Positions 36,360-44,301 of a DNA stretch of 62,336 nucleotides are shown piece after piece (the stretch's first letter is position 1; the number at the start of each line of letters is the position of its first letter). Both the position numbers and the translations under genes were made by a program. This DNA comes from a virus. The stretch covers positions 1 to 62,336 of the IMG/VR virus record IMGVR_UViG_3300045972_000062; one strand, 5' to 3'. The notes beneath the pieces were generated by a model. The model searched no databases. It was not told the origin of the DNA and was given only the letters and a program-made list of their open reading frames with translations.

Positions 36360-36692
36360 TTAAAATCCGTAGCCGTAGCCGTAGCCGTTGCCGTAGCCGT
36401 TGCCGTTGCCGTTGCCGTAGCCGTAGCCGTAGCCGTCGCCGTCGCCGTTGCCGTCGCCGTTGCCGTAGCCGTAGCCGTTGCCGTAGCCGTTGCTGTAGCC
36501 GTTGCCGTTGCCGTAGCCGTTGCCGTTGCCGTTGCCGTAGCCGTTGCCGTAGCCGTCGCCGTAGCCGTTGCCGTCGCCGTCGCCGTTGCCGTTGCCGTAG
36601 CCGTTGCCGTCGCCGTCGCCGTAGCCGTTGCCGTCGCCGTATGAATTCTGAGAATTTTCAAAATTCATGGCGATTCTTATATTTGAGTCCAT
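36360..36692 (-). CDS. Gly-X-Gly tandem-repeat protein (X = Tyr, Asn or Asp)
   Basis: After a short start (MDSNIRIAMNFENSQNS; ATG at 36692 or 36668) the protein is about 90 residues of GYGNGDG-type repeat with one Ser exception. The variable codon is TAC, AAC or GAC. Every frame of this hexanucleotide tract is open, but only this frame has a normal start region and overlaps the upstream gene by 16 bases as in the rest of the operon. The other frames give Ala-Thr and Val-Ala runs. Function unknown; a flexible or self-associating protein is plausible. Confidence 0.5.
   Translation of the reverse strand: MDSNIRIAMNFENSQNSYGDGNGYGDGDGNGYGNGNGDGDGNGYGDGYGNGYGNGNGNGYGNGNGYSNGYGNGYGYGNGDGNGDGDGYGYGYGNGNGNGYGNGYGYGYGF
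36367..36642. repeat. hexanucleotide array CCGTWG/CCGTCG, 46 units
   Basis: Six-base units CCGT(A/T/C)G run head to tail from 36367 to 36642 with a single base change (CTG near 36493). The fifth base takes A, T or C on the plus strand and never G. In the coding direction this varies one codon between Tyr, Asn and Asp. Arrays like this change length by slippage or unequal crossing-over. Confidence 0.95.
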
Positions 36693-37006
36693 TTGGTTTT
36701 GTCTACAGTCAAGGTGTGTACTACTGTTAGCCAGTCGAACTCTACTACGCCTTCGCATTTGTCAAGTTTAGTAGAAGATGTTGCTCCGTGTACTAATTCA
36801 GGAAGACCTTTTGTCGTCCCCCATGACCTAATATTGTAGGCATTTAGTAATTTGCAATCATTGCCTTCTCTTACGAATTTACCGATGTAAATCCATCCAC
36901 GTTGTAGGACTACTATCTTTATGTCACCGTTAAATGCAGGTTGCGTTTTAATAGAATCTTCTCTAACGTACTTAACGTTATCTATTGTTATTGTTTCTGG
37001 TGTCAT
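36677..37006 (-). CDS. conserved phage protein (DUF6948-like)
   Basis: The 109-residue protein has IKIVVLQRGWIYIGKFVREG, LLNAYNIRSWGTTKGLPEL and a LDKCEGVVEFDWLTVV ending. These landmarks occur together in a common family of small phage and bacterial proteins of unknown function. It is beta-rich. Its end overlaps the GXG-repeat gene, so the two are probably translated together. Confidence 0.6.
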   Translation of the reverse strand: MTPETITIDNVKYVREDSIKTQPAFNGDIKIVVLQRGWIYIGKFVREGNDCKLLNAYNIRSWGTTKGLPELVHGATSSTKLDKCEGVVEFDWLTVVHTLTVDKTKWTQI

Positions 37007-37032
37007 TTTTATAATGTTTAAATAGTTAAATA

Positions 37033-37332
37033 TTAATTAATTTTAATTCCGTATATAGTCAAATCTTCTTCTTCGCAAAGCTCTAACTGGCGTATGTTAA
37101 AGAAGTCTTCAGATTCTCTTTCGTTACTCATGGATCCGGTTTTAGGATTGTACCACTCGAAAGTATCTTCAAGTATTTCTACTATCTGAACCGGCTTAGT
37201 GTAATTCTGAGATTTAATCATATCTCCAACTTTAATGTCTGATTCTGTGTTATAACTGTACTTTTTTGCTTTGGCTAACTCTGTCGAGTCAGTTACTATC
37301 ACATTTGTGAAAATTGCTAAAATAGTCTTCAT
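37033..37332 (-). CDS. conserved small phage protein
   Basis: The 99-residue protein has YSYNTESDIKVGDMIKSQNYTKPVQIVEIL, a pattern of small beta-barrel (SH3-like) proteins met in crAss-like phages, and an acidic middle. Its start is preceded by an A-rich leader and the promoter-like block at 37362-37392, so it begins a transcript. Function unknown. Confidence 0.55.
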   Translation of the reverse strand: MKTILAIFTNVIVTDSTELAKAKKYSYNTESDIKVGDMIKSQNYTKPVQIVEILEDTFEWYNPKTGSMSNERESEDFFNIRQLELCEEEDLTIYGIKIN

Positions 37333-37361
37333 TTTGTTAATTGTTTATTTGTTTATAATTC

Positions 37362-37392
37362 TAGAATACAAAGTTATTAAAAAAAACAACAA
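37362..37392 (-). promoter_or_regulatory. promoter-like block, copy 1
   Basis: On the minus strand GTTGTTTTTTTTAATAACTTTGTA carries the -7 element TAACTTTG (TAnnTTTG). The block around it, TTGTTG-T-run-AATAACTTT, is shared with the starts of the genes at 38804 and 45885. It lies about 35 bases before the ATG at 37332. Confidence 0.6.
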
Positions 37393-37393
37393 A

Positions 37394-37654
37394 CTACTTC
37401 TTTTTAGGATATTTTTTACCAAAAAGTAATTTATTAGCCCATAATTTTCTCGGCAGACTTGTAGAGTCTCCTTGATAAAAGAACCTACCGAAGTTAGGAA
37501 TGTCAATATGGTATTTAAGCCTAGTTAGCTTCCTTATTCCATTGCAAGAAAAGAAGTCATTAACTATTTCTGTTATCAATTCTTTAGAATATATGCCTTT
37601 AAATTCAGCATATAGCTTATTGATAATATCTCTATTAGATGTTGGCTTAGGCAT
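37394..37654 (-). CDS. small basic protein, HU/IHF-like pattern
   Basis: The 86-residue basic protein has a helical N-terminal half and KYHIDIPNFGRFFYQ, which matches the IPxFGxF turn of HU/IHF proteins. A Lys-rich end (KKYPKKK) follows. The usual second arm of HU is short here. It could be a phage DNA-bending protein for replication or packaging. It follows the DUF1351-like gene by two bases. Confidence 0.5.
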   Translation of the reverse strand: MPKPTSNRDIINKLYAEFKGIYSKELITEIVNDFFSCNGIRKLTRLKYHIDIPNFGRFFYQGDSTSLPRKLWANKLLFGKKYPKKK

Positions 37655-37656
37655 GA

Positions 37657-38505
37657 TTAATGTCTTATTGATTGTTTTTGAAAAAATCTTACACCTTCAA
37701 TTTTAGGTTCCGGCATAGAAGCTTTATTTGTTTTGATATACTCCTTTAATTTAGATTCATCTACCATTAAGAATTCTCTAGGAATAGTATTAATGTCAGT
37801 AATTTCAAACGTCCAGGTGTTTACTAATCCTACTTCTTGAGATTTAATTTCGGCAGCAATAATACTTTCATCTACTTTAAATTCTATAGCTTCAACTTTA
37901 GCTACTGTTTTACCTTCCAGTTCTTTTTGTTTAATATAAATAACTTGTGAAAGGTAAGAGAAAAGTTCTTCGGCTTGTGGTTTAGCTTTTCCGAAATCTT
38001 CAGGATCAGGGAACTTGGTGGTAAGAAAATATCTAACCTCATTACATTGCTCCGGCTTAGTTAATGCTACGTAAGGAATCTTACTTCCGGTAATAGTTAA
38101 AGCTTCTCCTCCATTAAGCATAATCATAATCCTGTTACGCATAACTTCTAACCGGTCTAAATGTGGCTTCATTTCGGTAGCAAGCTCTTCTCTTAATCTG
38201 TTAGCTTCAGCATTCTGCCAATCTATCATTTTTTGATTAACTCCTTTCTTAGCTCCTGCAATCCCGTCAAGGATCTCTTTTTTTGCTACGTCCCATTTCT
38301 TTCCTTCAGCTAAAGCAGGAGCCTTCCCTTCTTTATGAATACGTTCAACTTCCTTTTCAATTGTGCCGGCAAGTTTTAATGTATTGTTCGCAATAAGTAA
38401 TGATTCTCTGCTGTCAATAGTTATGGCTTTTATTGTTTTTAACAAACCATCTCTTTGAGATAGTAAGGCGGCTGAAAAGCCTGTGAATTTAGTTATCTGT
38501 GTCAT
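37657..38505 (-). CDS. DUF1351-like phage recombination-block protein
   Basis: The 282-residue protein has a long helical coiled-coil-like N-terminal two thirds (IEKEVERIHKEGKAPA and following). A C-terminal beta module follows: NTWTFEITDINTIPREFLMVDESKLKEYIKTNK with PKIEGVRFFQ near the end. This C-terminal module is typical of DUF1351-type phage proteins, which lie beside RecT or SSB genes. Role in DNA metabolism is inferred from place and family. Confidence 0.55.
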   Translation of the reverse strand: MTQITKFTGFSAALLSQRDGLLKTIKAITIDSRESLLIANNTLKLAGTIEKEVERIHKEGKAPALAEGKKWDVAKKEILDGIAGAKKGVNQKMIDWQNAEANRLREELATEMKPHLDRLEVMRNRIMIMLNGGEALTITGSKIPYVALTKPEQCNEVRYFLTTKFPDPEDFGKAKPQAEELFSYLSQVIYIKQKELEGKTVAKVEAIEFKVDESIIAAEIKSQEVGLVNTWTFEITDINTIPREFLMVDESKLKEYIKTNKASMPEPKIEGVRFFQKQSIRH

Positions 38506-38516
38506 GTCTTTAAGTT

Positions 38517-38804
38517 TTAATCTAAAAATAATTCGTCAATTGATAGTTGCACTTGGTCTTCCATTTCTACTGAAAGAAGTTCAAAGAAGTGATCGGGGAT
38601 TTCATAAACCTCAAGTTCCGTTTGGAAAGCGTTTATCTCCTCCTGGTATTTATGAATAGCCCTGTTTCTTGTTTCTCTATGTCCTGAATATATCTCCAGC
38701 TCTGAGAAGTCGAATTTCTTGGTAGTTACTACTACTCTATCGACAATAACATCTACTGTAGTGATGTTGTCGTCTGTTTCAAATGATAATCTAGCTTGCT
38801 CCAT
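38517..38804 (-). CDS. small acidic protein
   Basis: The 95-residue protein is acidic, with a beta-rich start (TVDVIVDRVVVTTKKFDF) and a helical second half. No family is recognised. A promoter-like block sits about 25 bases upstream of its ATG, making it the first gene of a transcript that continues into the DUF1351-like gene. Confidence 0.55.
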   Translation of the reverse strand: MEQARLSFETDDNITTVDVIVDRVVVTTKKFDFSELEIYSGHRETRNRAIHKYQEEINAFQTELEVYEIPDHFFELLSVEMEDQVQLSIDELFLD

Positions 38805-38825
38805 GATTATAAGTTTTAAATATTA

Positions 38826-38858
38826 TTATACAAAGTTATTAAAAATAGCAACAAACAC
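38826..38858 (-). promoter_or_regulatory. promoter-like block, copy 2
   Basis: The minus strand reads TTG, 19 bases, TAACTTTG, then TATAATAATA, a good match to the Bacteroidota consensus (TTG, 19-21, TAnnTTTG). The internal TTGTTG-T-run-AATAACTTTG is shared with 37362 and 45918. It precedes the ATG at 38804. Confidence 0.7.
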
Positions 38859-38863
38859 AAATG

Positions 38864-39100
38864 TTACATATACATTTTTTCGATTATTTTATTATAAGCT
38901 TTATTTGTGTATATAGTATTGCTAAGATTGAATGATTTAGCATATCCTGCAAAAGTTCTAGCGTTAGTATTTTCTGCTGTTTCTAGCCATTCTTGCAGGT
39001 ATTTCTTTATGCTAAATTCTAGGTCGTGATGGATTTTAAATTCATTAAGCTGTCCATTTTGTTTCACAAACCTTATAGTTTCGCATGTTAGTTTTGCCAT
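38864..39100 (-). CDS. small helical protein
   Basis: The 78-residue basic protein (FSIKKYLQEWLETAENTNAR and following) is predicted mostly helical. It starts one base after the stop of the primase-helicase gene, so it belongs to the same operon. No motif is recognised; a helper of replication is only suggested by position. Confidence 0.5.
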   Translation of the reverse strand: MAKLTCETIRFVKQNGQLNEFKIHHDLEFSIKKYLQEWLETAENTNARTFAGYAKSFNLSNTIYTNKAYNKIIEKMYM

Positions 39101-39101
39101 G

Positions 39102-40994
39102 TTAAAAGTCTATTTCTACTCGTTGAGTTAATGGTTCTATTGTTTCAAATGTTAATTCCGGTTGAGCCTTGCTTAGAAGTTTAAATTTTCCTAGAGGAAA
39201 AACTTTATCTCCGGAAGGTAATATTTCGTAATATCGTTGACTCTTCCTGTTAAACATTATACAAGGTGGAGAATTAGGGTCTGTTCTTATTCCTGAAAGC
39301 TTTTGATTCTTTACTTTCTGAACATGAACTTCTACCATTGTATTGTCAGGATCATCGCTATTACATATGTGAATACATATAGCAATGAATACTTTATTCC
39401 AAAACATAGAGCCTCCAGATAGATCAGAAACTTTAGGAGCTGACATTAGTTGTTTTTGATCTTTAGCTGTACGAGGGTGGGCGTTAATCCAAACGATAAT
39501 GTTGTAAGTAGTTCCTAGTTTTACGTAGGCTGACAGCTCTTTATTAAGCCGTTCATCTTCTCGACCGCCTTCGCCTAATCCCTGATCTTTAGTAATAGCA
39601 TTGTAAGGATCAATAATAAGACCGGCAATACCTAACTTTTGAACCATAGTCTTTGCTAGTGCTCTTAACTCTTCATGACTCCAGTCTTCTTCTCTGTTGT
39701 CAATAAAGAATATATGATCCTGAATAAAAGCTAAAGCTTCTTCTGCTTCTGAGAACATCATTCTATTAGGATTATCTTTGTCTGAGGTGTTACCTACTAG
39801 CATTTCTACACATGTTCCTAAAATTGTAGTTATAGGATAGTTCTCCGGAGAGTATATAGCCCATTTCCAACCATAAGTTAAAGACATATATAAGGCTATT
39901 TGTAGCGTAAAAGCTGTCTTACCATTATTTGGGAAACCGTTCAGAACCACAAGTTCGCCTAGTCGCAAATTTAAATGGTTCTTTAGCTTCTCAAATCCAA
40001 CCGGCATACCTTTTGATTGTCCATGAAAAAACTCATGCTTATATTGGGAGTAAACGTCCATTGCAAATACTACTCCATCAACCGGATATTGTTCTGCTTC
40101 ATCTAAGGTTCTAGCTAAAGCTTCTTTGCCAAAGTGTATAAGCATTTCGTTTGCATCTTTACAAGACTTCTCTACTCCTTCGGCATCTTTGTATTTGTAC
40201 TTATGGAATTTAATCTTATAACACCTTTCTTTGCCTAGTCTCCTTACAAGCTCCTCTTGAAGCTTATATCCGGCAACGTCAGAATCGGTGGCAATGTAAA
40301 TCTTCTCCATCTTATCAAAAGACTCAAAGCATTCTGTAAGGTATTCTAGGTTCTGCTGATTCTCTGAAATTAATGATCCGGTCTTTATGAAATGCTCTTT
40401 TTCTGCAATGCTAACATTTGCTCCTGTTGGGACAGATACGCAGTTTTTAATGCCGGCTTCCCAAAATGCAAGTTTATCAAACTCTCCCTCTACCCATACG
40501 CATTCTTTATGTCCTTTAATGTCATCAAATCCGTAAGGAATAGGTTTAGTATCTACAGCTTTCTTGATAGCGAAGTTCTTATGGTTATCTCTAAGTTTTA
40601 CCATTCTTAATACTCCATGCCAAAAATATCTAAAGATTATAACATTAGTTGTGCTGCCTATCCCAGATTGTCTATTATGAATAAATTCTCTGCCGTGCCC
40701 TACTTTGCAATCTAGTAAAGTTTGCAAGCTAAACCCTCTACTTGACATGTAAGCCATTAGAGGTGCTGGAAAATCTTCTGAGACTTCTATTTTTAAAGGA
40801 ACGAAAGTTGCTTTCCTTACGTATATAGACTCCGAGCAATGCTTACATATTCCTACCTGTTTCTCTACGTTCCAAGACAATGTCTTTGCGTTTGATTTCT
40901 TCCTAGAATCGGAACATTCAGGGCATCTTATTGAGATATTTCCAGTAGCTCCTCTAGGGATACTTAACGATTCTAAGTTTATTGCTTTGCTCAT
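39102..40994 (-). CDS. primase-helicase (T7 gp4 / Twinkle type)
   Basis: The 630-residue protein has an N-terminal zinc ribbon (CPEC at 24-27, CKHC at 50-53). A TOPRIM primase core follows, with VEGEFDKLAFWEAG and ATDSDVAGYKL. A RecA-like DnaB helicase follows, with Walker A GFPNNGKTAF (near 357), Walker B AGLIIDPYNAI and an NAHPRT segment near 505. It would unwind the fork and make RNA primers. Such fused enzymes are usual in T7-like and crAss-like phages. Its leader contains a long inverted repeat (41012-41093). Confidence 0.9.
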   Translation of the reverse strand: MSKAINLESLSIPRGATGNISIRCPECSDSRKKSNAKTLSWNVEKQVGICKHCSESIYVRKATFVPLKIEVSEDFPAPLMAYMSSRGFSLQTLLDCKVGHGREFIHNRQSGIGSTTNVIIFRYFWHGVLRMVKLRDNHKNFAIKKAVDTKPIPYGFDDIKGHKECVWVEGEFDKLAFWEAGIKNCVSVPTGANVSIAEKEHFIKTGSLISENQQNLEYLTECFESFDKMEKIYIATDSDVAGYKLQEELVRRLGKERCYKIKFHKYKYKDAEGVEKSCKDANEMLIHFGKEALARTLDEAEQYPVDGVVFAMDVYSQYKHEFFHGQSKGMPVGFEKLKNHLNLRLGELVVLNGFPNNGKTAFTLQIALYMSLTYGWKWAIYSPENYPITTILGTCVEMLVGNTSDKDNPNRMMFSEAEEALAFIQDHIFFIDNREEDWSHEELRALAKTMVQKLGIAGLIIDPYNAITKDQGLGEGGREDERLNKELSAYVKLGTTYNIIVWINAHPRTAKDQKQLMSAPKVSDLSGGSMFWNKVFIAICIHICNSDDPDNTMVEVHVQKVKNQKLSGIRTDPNSPPCIMFNRKSQRYYEILPSGDKVFPLGKFKLLSKAQPELTFETIEPLTQRVEIDF

Positions 40995-41011
40995 AATTTT
41001 AAGTTAAATTA

Positions 41012-41093
41012 AAGTGCGTGACTAACTGTTGAAGATTGAAGTATTAATAAAATCAATAAAAAAAGACTAGCGTAATTATAAATGCACGCACTT
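41012..41093. repeat. inverted repeat in the primase-helicase leader
   Basis: AAGTGCGTG (41012-41020) and CACGCACTT (41085-41093) are perfect 9-base inverted copies separated by 64 bases. The G/C content stands out in an AT-rich gap of 104 bases without a gene. It might form an mRNA stem that controls the primase-helicase or a protein-binding site. Confidence 0.6.
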
Positions 41094-41098
41094 GTAGA

Positions 41099-41350
41099 TT
41101 ATTGTTGTTTCCCTTGTTTTATAATTTCATCGGCTATTTCGTAACATACTGTTACTTTTGGTTCCACATTAGCCCATTCTCTATTAGACATACATCCTGC
41201 CATTAATCTTACTGCAATTTCCTGCCTTTCTATTGAATGTAATTCATTTTGCATTAAGTCTAATACATCTTCTTGCAAATCGAAAATATTTTTATCTTTA
41301 GATTCATCTTGATTATATTTTTCAAATAAATCTCTAACTTTATCATACAT
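41099..41350 (-). CDS. small helical acidic protein
   Basis: The 83-residue protein is predicted all-helical (IFDLQEDVLDLMQNELHSIE, then EIADEIIKQGKQQ). It follows the gene at 41365 by 14 bases and precedes the inverted repeat. No family is recognised. Confidence 0.5.
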   Translation of the reverse strand: MYDKVRDLFEKYNQDESKDKNIFDLQEDVLDLMQNELHSIERQEIAVRLMAGCMSNREWANVEPKVTVCYEIADEIIKQGKQQ

Positions 41351-41364
41351 AATTTCATCAAGTT

Positions 41365-41814
41365 TTAGTCGTTAAATAAATCTGTAATTGATTTTGCCGG
41401 AGTATTTGTTACCGGTGTTATAGTTTTACCTTGCTTTCTTAACTCAGCGTTAGCTTGATCCTTCCAATCTTCCTCCCAACGTTTAGTTGTAGTATTTAGA
41501 AAGACTGAAGCCCCCATAACCATACGGTCAAATGAGCATACGGCAAGATAAGAGAAGTAGTCATTTTTGGCTATAATAAGAGTAGTAACGTCAACTTCTT
41601 TTAAAGCTTTGTTGAATTTATTCTTAGCATCTGACTTGCTTCCTGTCCATTTCTTACCGTATATAGGTGACCAGAATCGTTCAAAATCTTCATCCGTACT
41701 TGCCGGAGTTAATGTTTTAAGATAATCATCGGCAATGCTTTTGTGCATATTAATGCTAAGCTTATCATCTCTTAACCATTCAAGGAATTTTACTATTTCT
41801 TCTTTAGTTATCAT
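41365..41814 (-). CDS. replication accessory protein-like
   Basis: Start at 41814, one base after the helicase stop; 149 residues. The core SDAKNKFNKALKEVDVTTLI, YFSYLAVCSFDRMVMGASVFLN and RWEEDW matches a small domain often found in phage replication proteins. The C-terminal tail is a disordered linker ending ITDLFND, which looks like a binding peptide. Probably helps helicase loading or primosome assembly; this is inferred. Confidence 0.5.
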   Translation of the reverse strand: MITKEEIVKFLEWLRDDKLSINMHKSIADDYLKTLTPASTDEDFERFWSPIYGKKWTGSKSDAKNKFNKALKEVDVTTLIIAKNDYFSYLAVCSFDRMVMGASVFLNTTTKRWEEDWKDQANAELRKQGKTITPVTNTPAKSITDLFND

Positions 41815-41815
41815 A

Positions 41816-43288
41816 TTATATAATTTTAGATTTTTCATATTTATTTTTAGCTTCTTGATATTGTCCTAAAGTTGCTCCTAAAGATACATCGTACTTCCAT
41901 GAAGCTAACTTATTTAGGTGCCAGTCACTTGCCGGACATTGGCTGATGTACTGATTAGCCATAGCTTTAGTGTACTCATTATTTTCATCATAAACTCCTA
42001 ATTTTTTCATGAAGTCTATTTGAGATTCTGTAGCCGGATCTTGCATCTTATAACTATTAGATACTTTTACTTCCGGCAATTTAAATAAGTTTACTCTTAC
42101 ATCTGTTTTGTGTGCTGTTTGTAAATAAACTTTTCTTGCTTCTGCTATCTTATCTGACTGCTCCTTTCTTTTTTTATCGGTAATAAATACTCTTTCTTCA
42201 ATAGGTTTACTACTATCTAACGACCAAGTATTGACTAATGTATGTTTTGAGAATAGATCCACGAAGTCAAGAACACAACCAATTTGTCCATGCTTAGCTA
42301 CATATTCAGCATCTTTAAGCCGGTCGCAACGTCCAATTTGTTGTAAGTATAAAGCTAATGACTGAGTCGGTCTAGCCATCATAAGAATGCCTATGTTATT
42401 ATAGTCGAACCCAGTAGATAAGATATTGATATTAACTAGAACATCTAATTCTCTACGTTTAAAACTTGCAACAACTTCTTGTTTATCTTCAGTAACATCT
42501 TTATTACTTACAACTATTGCCGATCTTATTCCTTGAGCTAAAAATGCTTCATTTAGATGTATAGCGTGCTGTGTTTCGCACGCAAAAGCCAAACCTTGCC
42601 TTCCTAGTCCATATTTAACATAAGAGTCTACAACGAGCTTATTTCGTTCAGGAGTATCAACGGCATTTGCCAGTTCATCAATTTTAAAATCTCCCATAGC
42701 TTTATGAGTCGAATCTAAGCTAACATGAGTCTTAATTCGGATAGCGTCAATTTGTGCTAAGTATCCTTCTTTTATAGCTTGTTCCATGCTATACTCGAAT
42801 ACTATTTTATCATACAAATTATCCATCCCTAAGCCGTCTGCCCTACAAGCGGTGGCAGTTAATCCGATAAGAAGCTTTGGAGTGAAAAATTTTACAGCTT
42901 TCATCCATGTCTTTGCCATGAATAAATGCGTTTCATCGATAACTACAAGGTCGAACTCTTCAGAATCGAATTGCTCTACCCTTCTAATTAATGTTTGAAT
43001 TGAAGCTACGACAATTTTTGTTGTCATTTCATTTCGTGCAGCTTTAACAATGCCGACTTGCATCGGGTGGAATTTCTCGAAATCCTCAACCGCTTGCATG
43101 AGTAAATTCTCTTCATGTACTATGAACAATGTACGTTTAAACTTTGTAGATAGATGAACTCCCATGAAACGTTTACCTGTTCCTTGTGCCGAAACTATTA
43201 ACCCAGCCTTACCTCCAGATTGGTAGTATTCTTTTACTTTATCGAAGCAGTCTTGCTGGTAAGGTCTAGGTTTCAATAGTGTTGTCAT
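41816..43288 (-). CDS. SF2 DNA helicase / ATPase
   Basis: Start at 43288 (MTTLLKPRPYQQDCF), one base after the upstream stop; 490 residues. Motifs in order: Q-type RPYQQDC, Walker A SAQGTGKR, motif II VIDETHLFM (DETH), motif III GLTATAC, motif V STGFDYNNIG and motif VI QQIGRCDR. These define an SF2 helicase of the type-III-restriction/UvsW-like kind. It would remodel branched DNA or drive recombination during replication. crAss-like phages regularly carry one such enzyme in this block. Confidence 0.85.
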   Translation of the reverse strand: MTTLLKPRPYQQDCFDKVKEYYQSGGKAGLIVSAQGTGKRFMGVHLSTKFKRTLFIVHEENLLMQAVEDFEKFHPMQVGIVKAARNEMTTKIVVASIQTLIRRVEQFDSEEFDLVVIDETHLFMAKTWMKAVKFFTPKLLIGLTATACRADGLGMDNLYDKIVFEYSMEQAIKEGYLAQIDAIRIKTHVSLDSTHKAMGDFKIDELANAVDTPERNKLVVDSYVKYGLGRQGLAFACETQHAIHLNEAFLAQGIRSAIVVSNKDVTEDKQEVVASFKRRELDVLVNINILSTGFDYNNIGILMMARPTQSLALYLQQIGRCDRLKDAEYVAKHGQIGCVLDFVDLFSKHTLVNTWSLDSSKPIEERVFITDKKRKEQSDKIAEARKVYLQTAHKTDVRVNLFKLPEVKVSNSYKMQDPATESQIDFMKKLGVYDENNEYTKAMANQYISQCPASDWHLNKLASWKYDVSLGATLGQYQEAKNKYEKSKII

Positions 43289-43289
43289 A

Positions 43290-43505
43290 TTATTTGTCTT
43301 TGTTTTGTTCATCCAAAATTTCAAGGAATGGTATTTTCTCTTTTATTCCTAACAATTGATTATACTCTAATTCTACCTTTATGGAGTTAATTATTTTACC
43401 AGCGGTATTAGCAAGCTCTTTGCCTACACCTAACGACATTTTGCCAGCTTTCATTTTTGTGTAATTATCAGCTAGGCTCTCTCTTAATCCTGTAATGTTT
43501 TGCAT
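43290..43505 (-). CDS. small conserved phage protein
   Basis: The 71-residue helical protein (MQNITGLRESLADNYTKMKA and GKELANTAGKIINSIKVELEYNQLLG) is of a type common near phage replication genes. It overlaps the zinc-finger gene by 22 bases and leads into the helicase. Function unknown. Confidence 0.6.
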   Translation of the reverse strand: MQNITGLRESLADNYTKMKAGKMSLGVGKELANTAGKIINSIKVELEYNQLLGIKEKIPFLEILDEQNKDK

Positions 43506-43885
43506 AATCTTTTAGTTTTTAATAATAATCTTTGTACTTCTAATATATTAGGGTCTATTTGTTCTTTCGTAAACCCCTTATTTCTTAACTTATCTTTAAC
43601 ATAATAGTCTGACAGATCTTCTATACCTTTTCTATTACTTTTATTACGAATAACTCTAGTCTGTTCTAGGTTGTTTTTATTCCAAATACTTCCAGTTTTA
43701 CAACGGTGAGTTTTACGATATTCTATCGCCTTTAAATTAGCACGTTGAAATTTGACATTATATTTAGATTTGCAATTTTTGCAAGATCCTAACTTACCAT
43801 CTTTATTTGTTTTTGAATTATAAAAATCATCAATATGCTTTTCTTTATTACAAGTGTAACATATTTTTGTAATTAAACTTTTCAT
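43484..43885 (-). CDS. zinc-finger/HNH-type small protein
   Basis: The 133-residue basic protein has CYTCNKEKHIDDFYNSKTNK and CKNCKSKYN, two CxxC knuckles spaced as in the DFYNSKTNKDGKxGSCKxC family that often precedes HNH nuclease domains. A clear HNH catalytic His is missing, so nuclease activity is not claimed. The C-terminal part is helical. It overlaps the small upstream gene by three bases and the next gene by 22. Confidence 0.55.
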   Translation of the reverse strand: MKSLITKICYTCNKEKHIDDFYNSKTNKDGKLGSCKNCKSKYNVKFQRANLKAIEYRKTHRCKTGSIWNKNNLEQTRVIRNKSNRKGIEDLSDYYVKDKLRNKGFTKEQIDPNILEVQRLLLKTKRLCKTLQD

Positions 43886-44034
43886 CTTTTTTTAGGTTTG
43901 TTTAATAACTTTAAAGCTTCTTGCTTTGTGTAATAAGAGCCTTCATTGTACAAGTTGGCTTTTATTAACAATTGTATCTGACCAGGCGTAGCAGGCTCTT
44001 GTAATGCCTTAATTCTATCTTCTTTGCTATCCAT
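43882..44034 (-). CDS. small protein (50 aa)
   Basis: ATG at 44034 opens 50 codons; its TGA (43884-43882) overlaps the next ATG in the ATGA form that is common in this operon. It reads MDSKEDRIKALQEPATPGQI then a Lys-rich helix ending KPKKR. It starts one base after the upstream stop at 44036. The overlaps on both sides support a real gene. Function unknown. Confidence 0.6.
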   Translation of the reverse strand: MDSKEDRIKALQEPATPGQIQLLIKANLYNEGSYYTKQEALKLLNKPKKR

Positions 44035-44035
44035 A

Positions 44036-44281
44036 TTACAGGTTTTTAAATACTTCTGTTAGCAACTCGTCTTTTGAAGCGTAGCACTTATTTTCGGCAC
44101 AATCTTGATAAGCTCCGAAATGATAGAGATAGAACACCTTGTCCGGCTCTAAGTCTAATGAATGAGCAAGAGTATTAATCTTGCCAATCATGCTTGTTAT
44201 GCCGACAATTACTTTTTTTTGGGGAGTACTGCCTTCCATATAAAAAACAGTATCTCCGATATTGAATTTAGATTCTTTCAT
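44036..44281 (-). CDS. small beta-barrel-like protein
   Basis: The 81-residue protein starts with FNIGDTVFYMEGSTPQKKVIVGIT, the strand pattern of small SH3-like or YopX-like proteins, followed by a helical end. It lies between the DUF6745 gene and the 50-residue gene. No function can be given. Confidence 0.5.
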   Translation of the reverse strand: MKESKFNIGDTVFYMEGSTPQKKVIVGITSMIGKINTLAHSLDLEPDKVFYLYHFGAYQDCAENKCYASKDELLTEVFKNL

Positions 44282-44301
44282 TTTATTTATTTTTAAATTG
44301 T

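Noticed and set aside
36345-36644. Open frame of alternating Val-Ala on the plus strand
   Set aside because: Shadow of the same array, opposite to the direction of all neighbours.
36335-36661. Open frame of alternating Ala-Thr on the minus strand
   Set aside because: It is a shadow of the hexanucleotide array; every frame is open there. The base changes are silent in this frame, and its start region does not fit the operon as well as the Gly-X-Gly frame.
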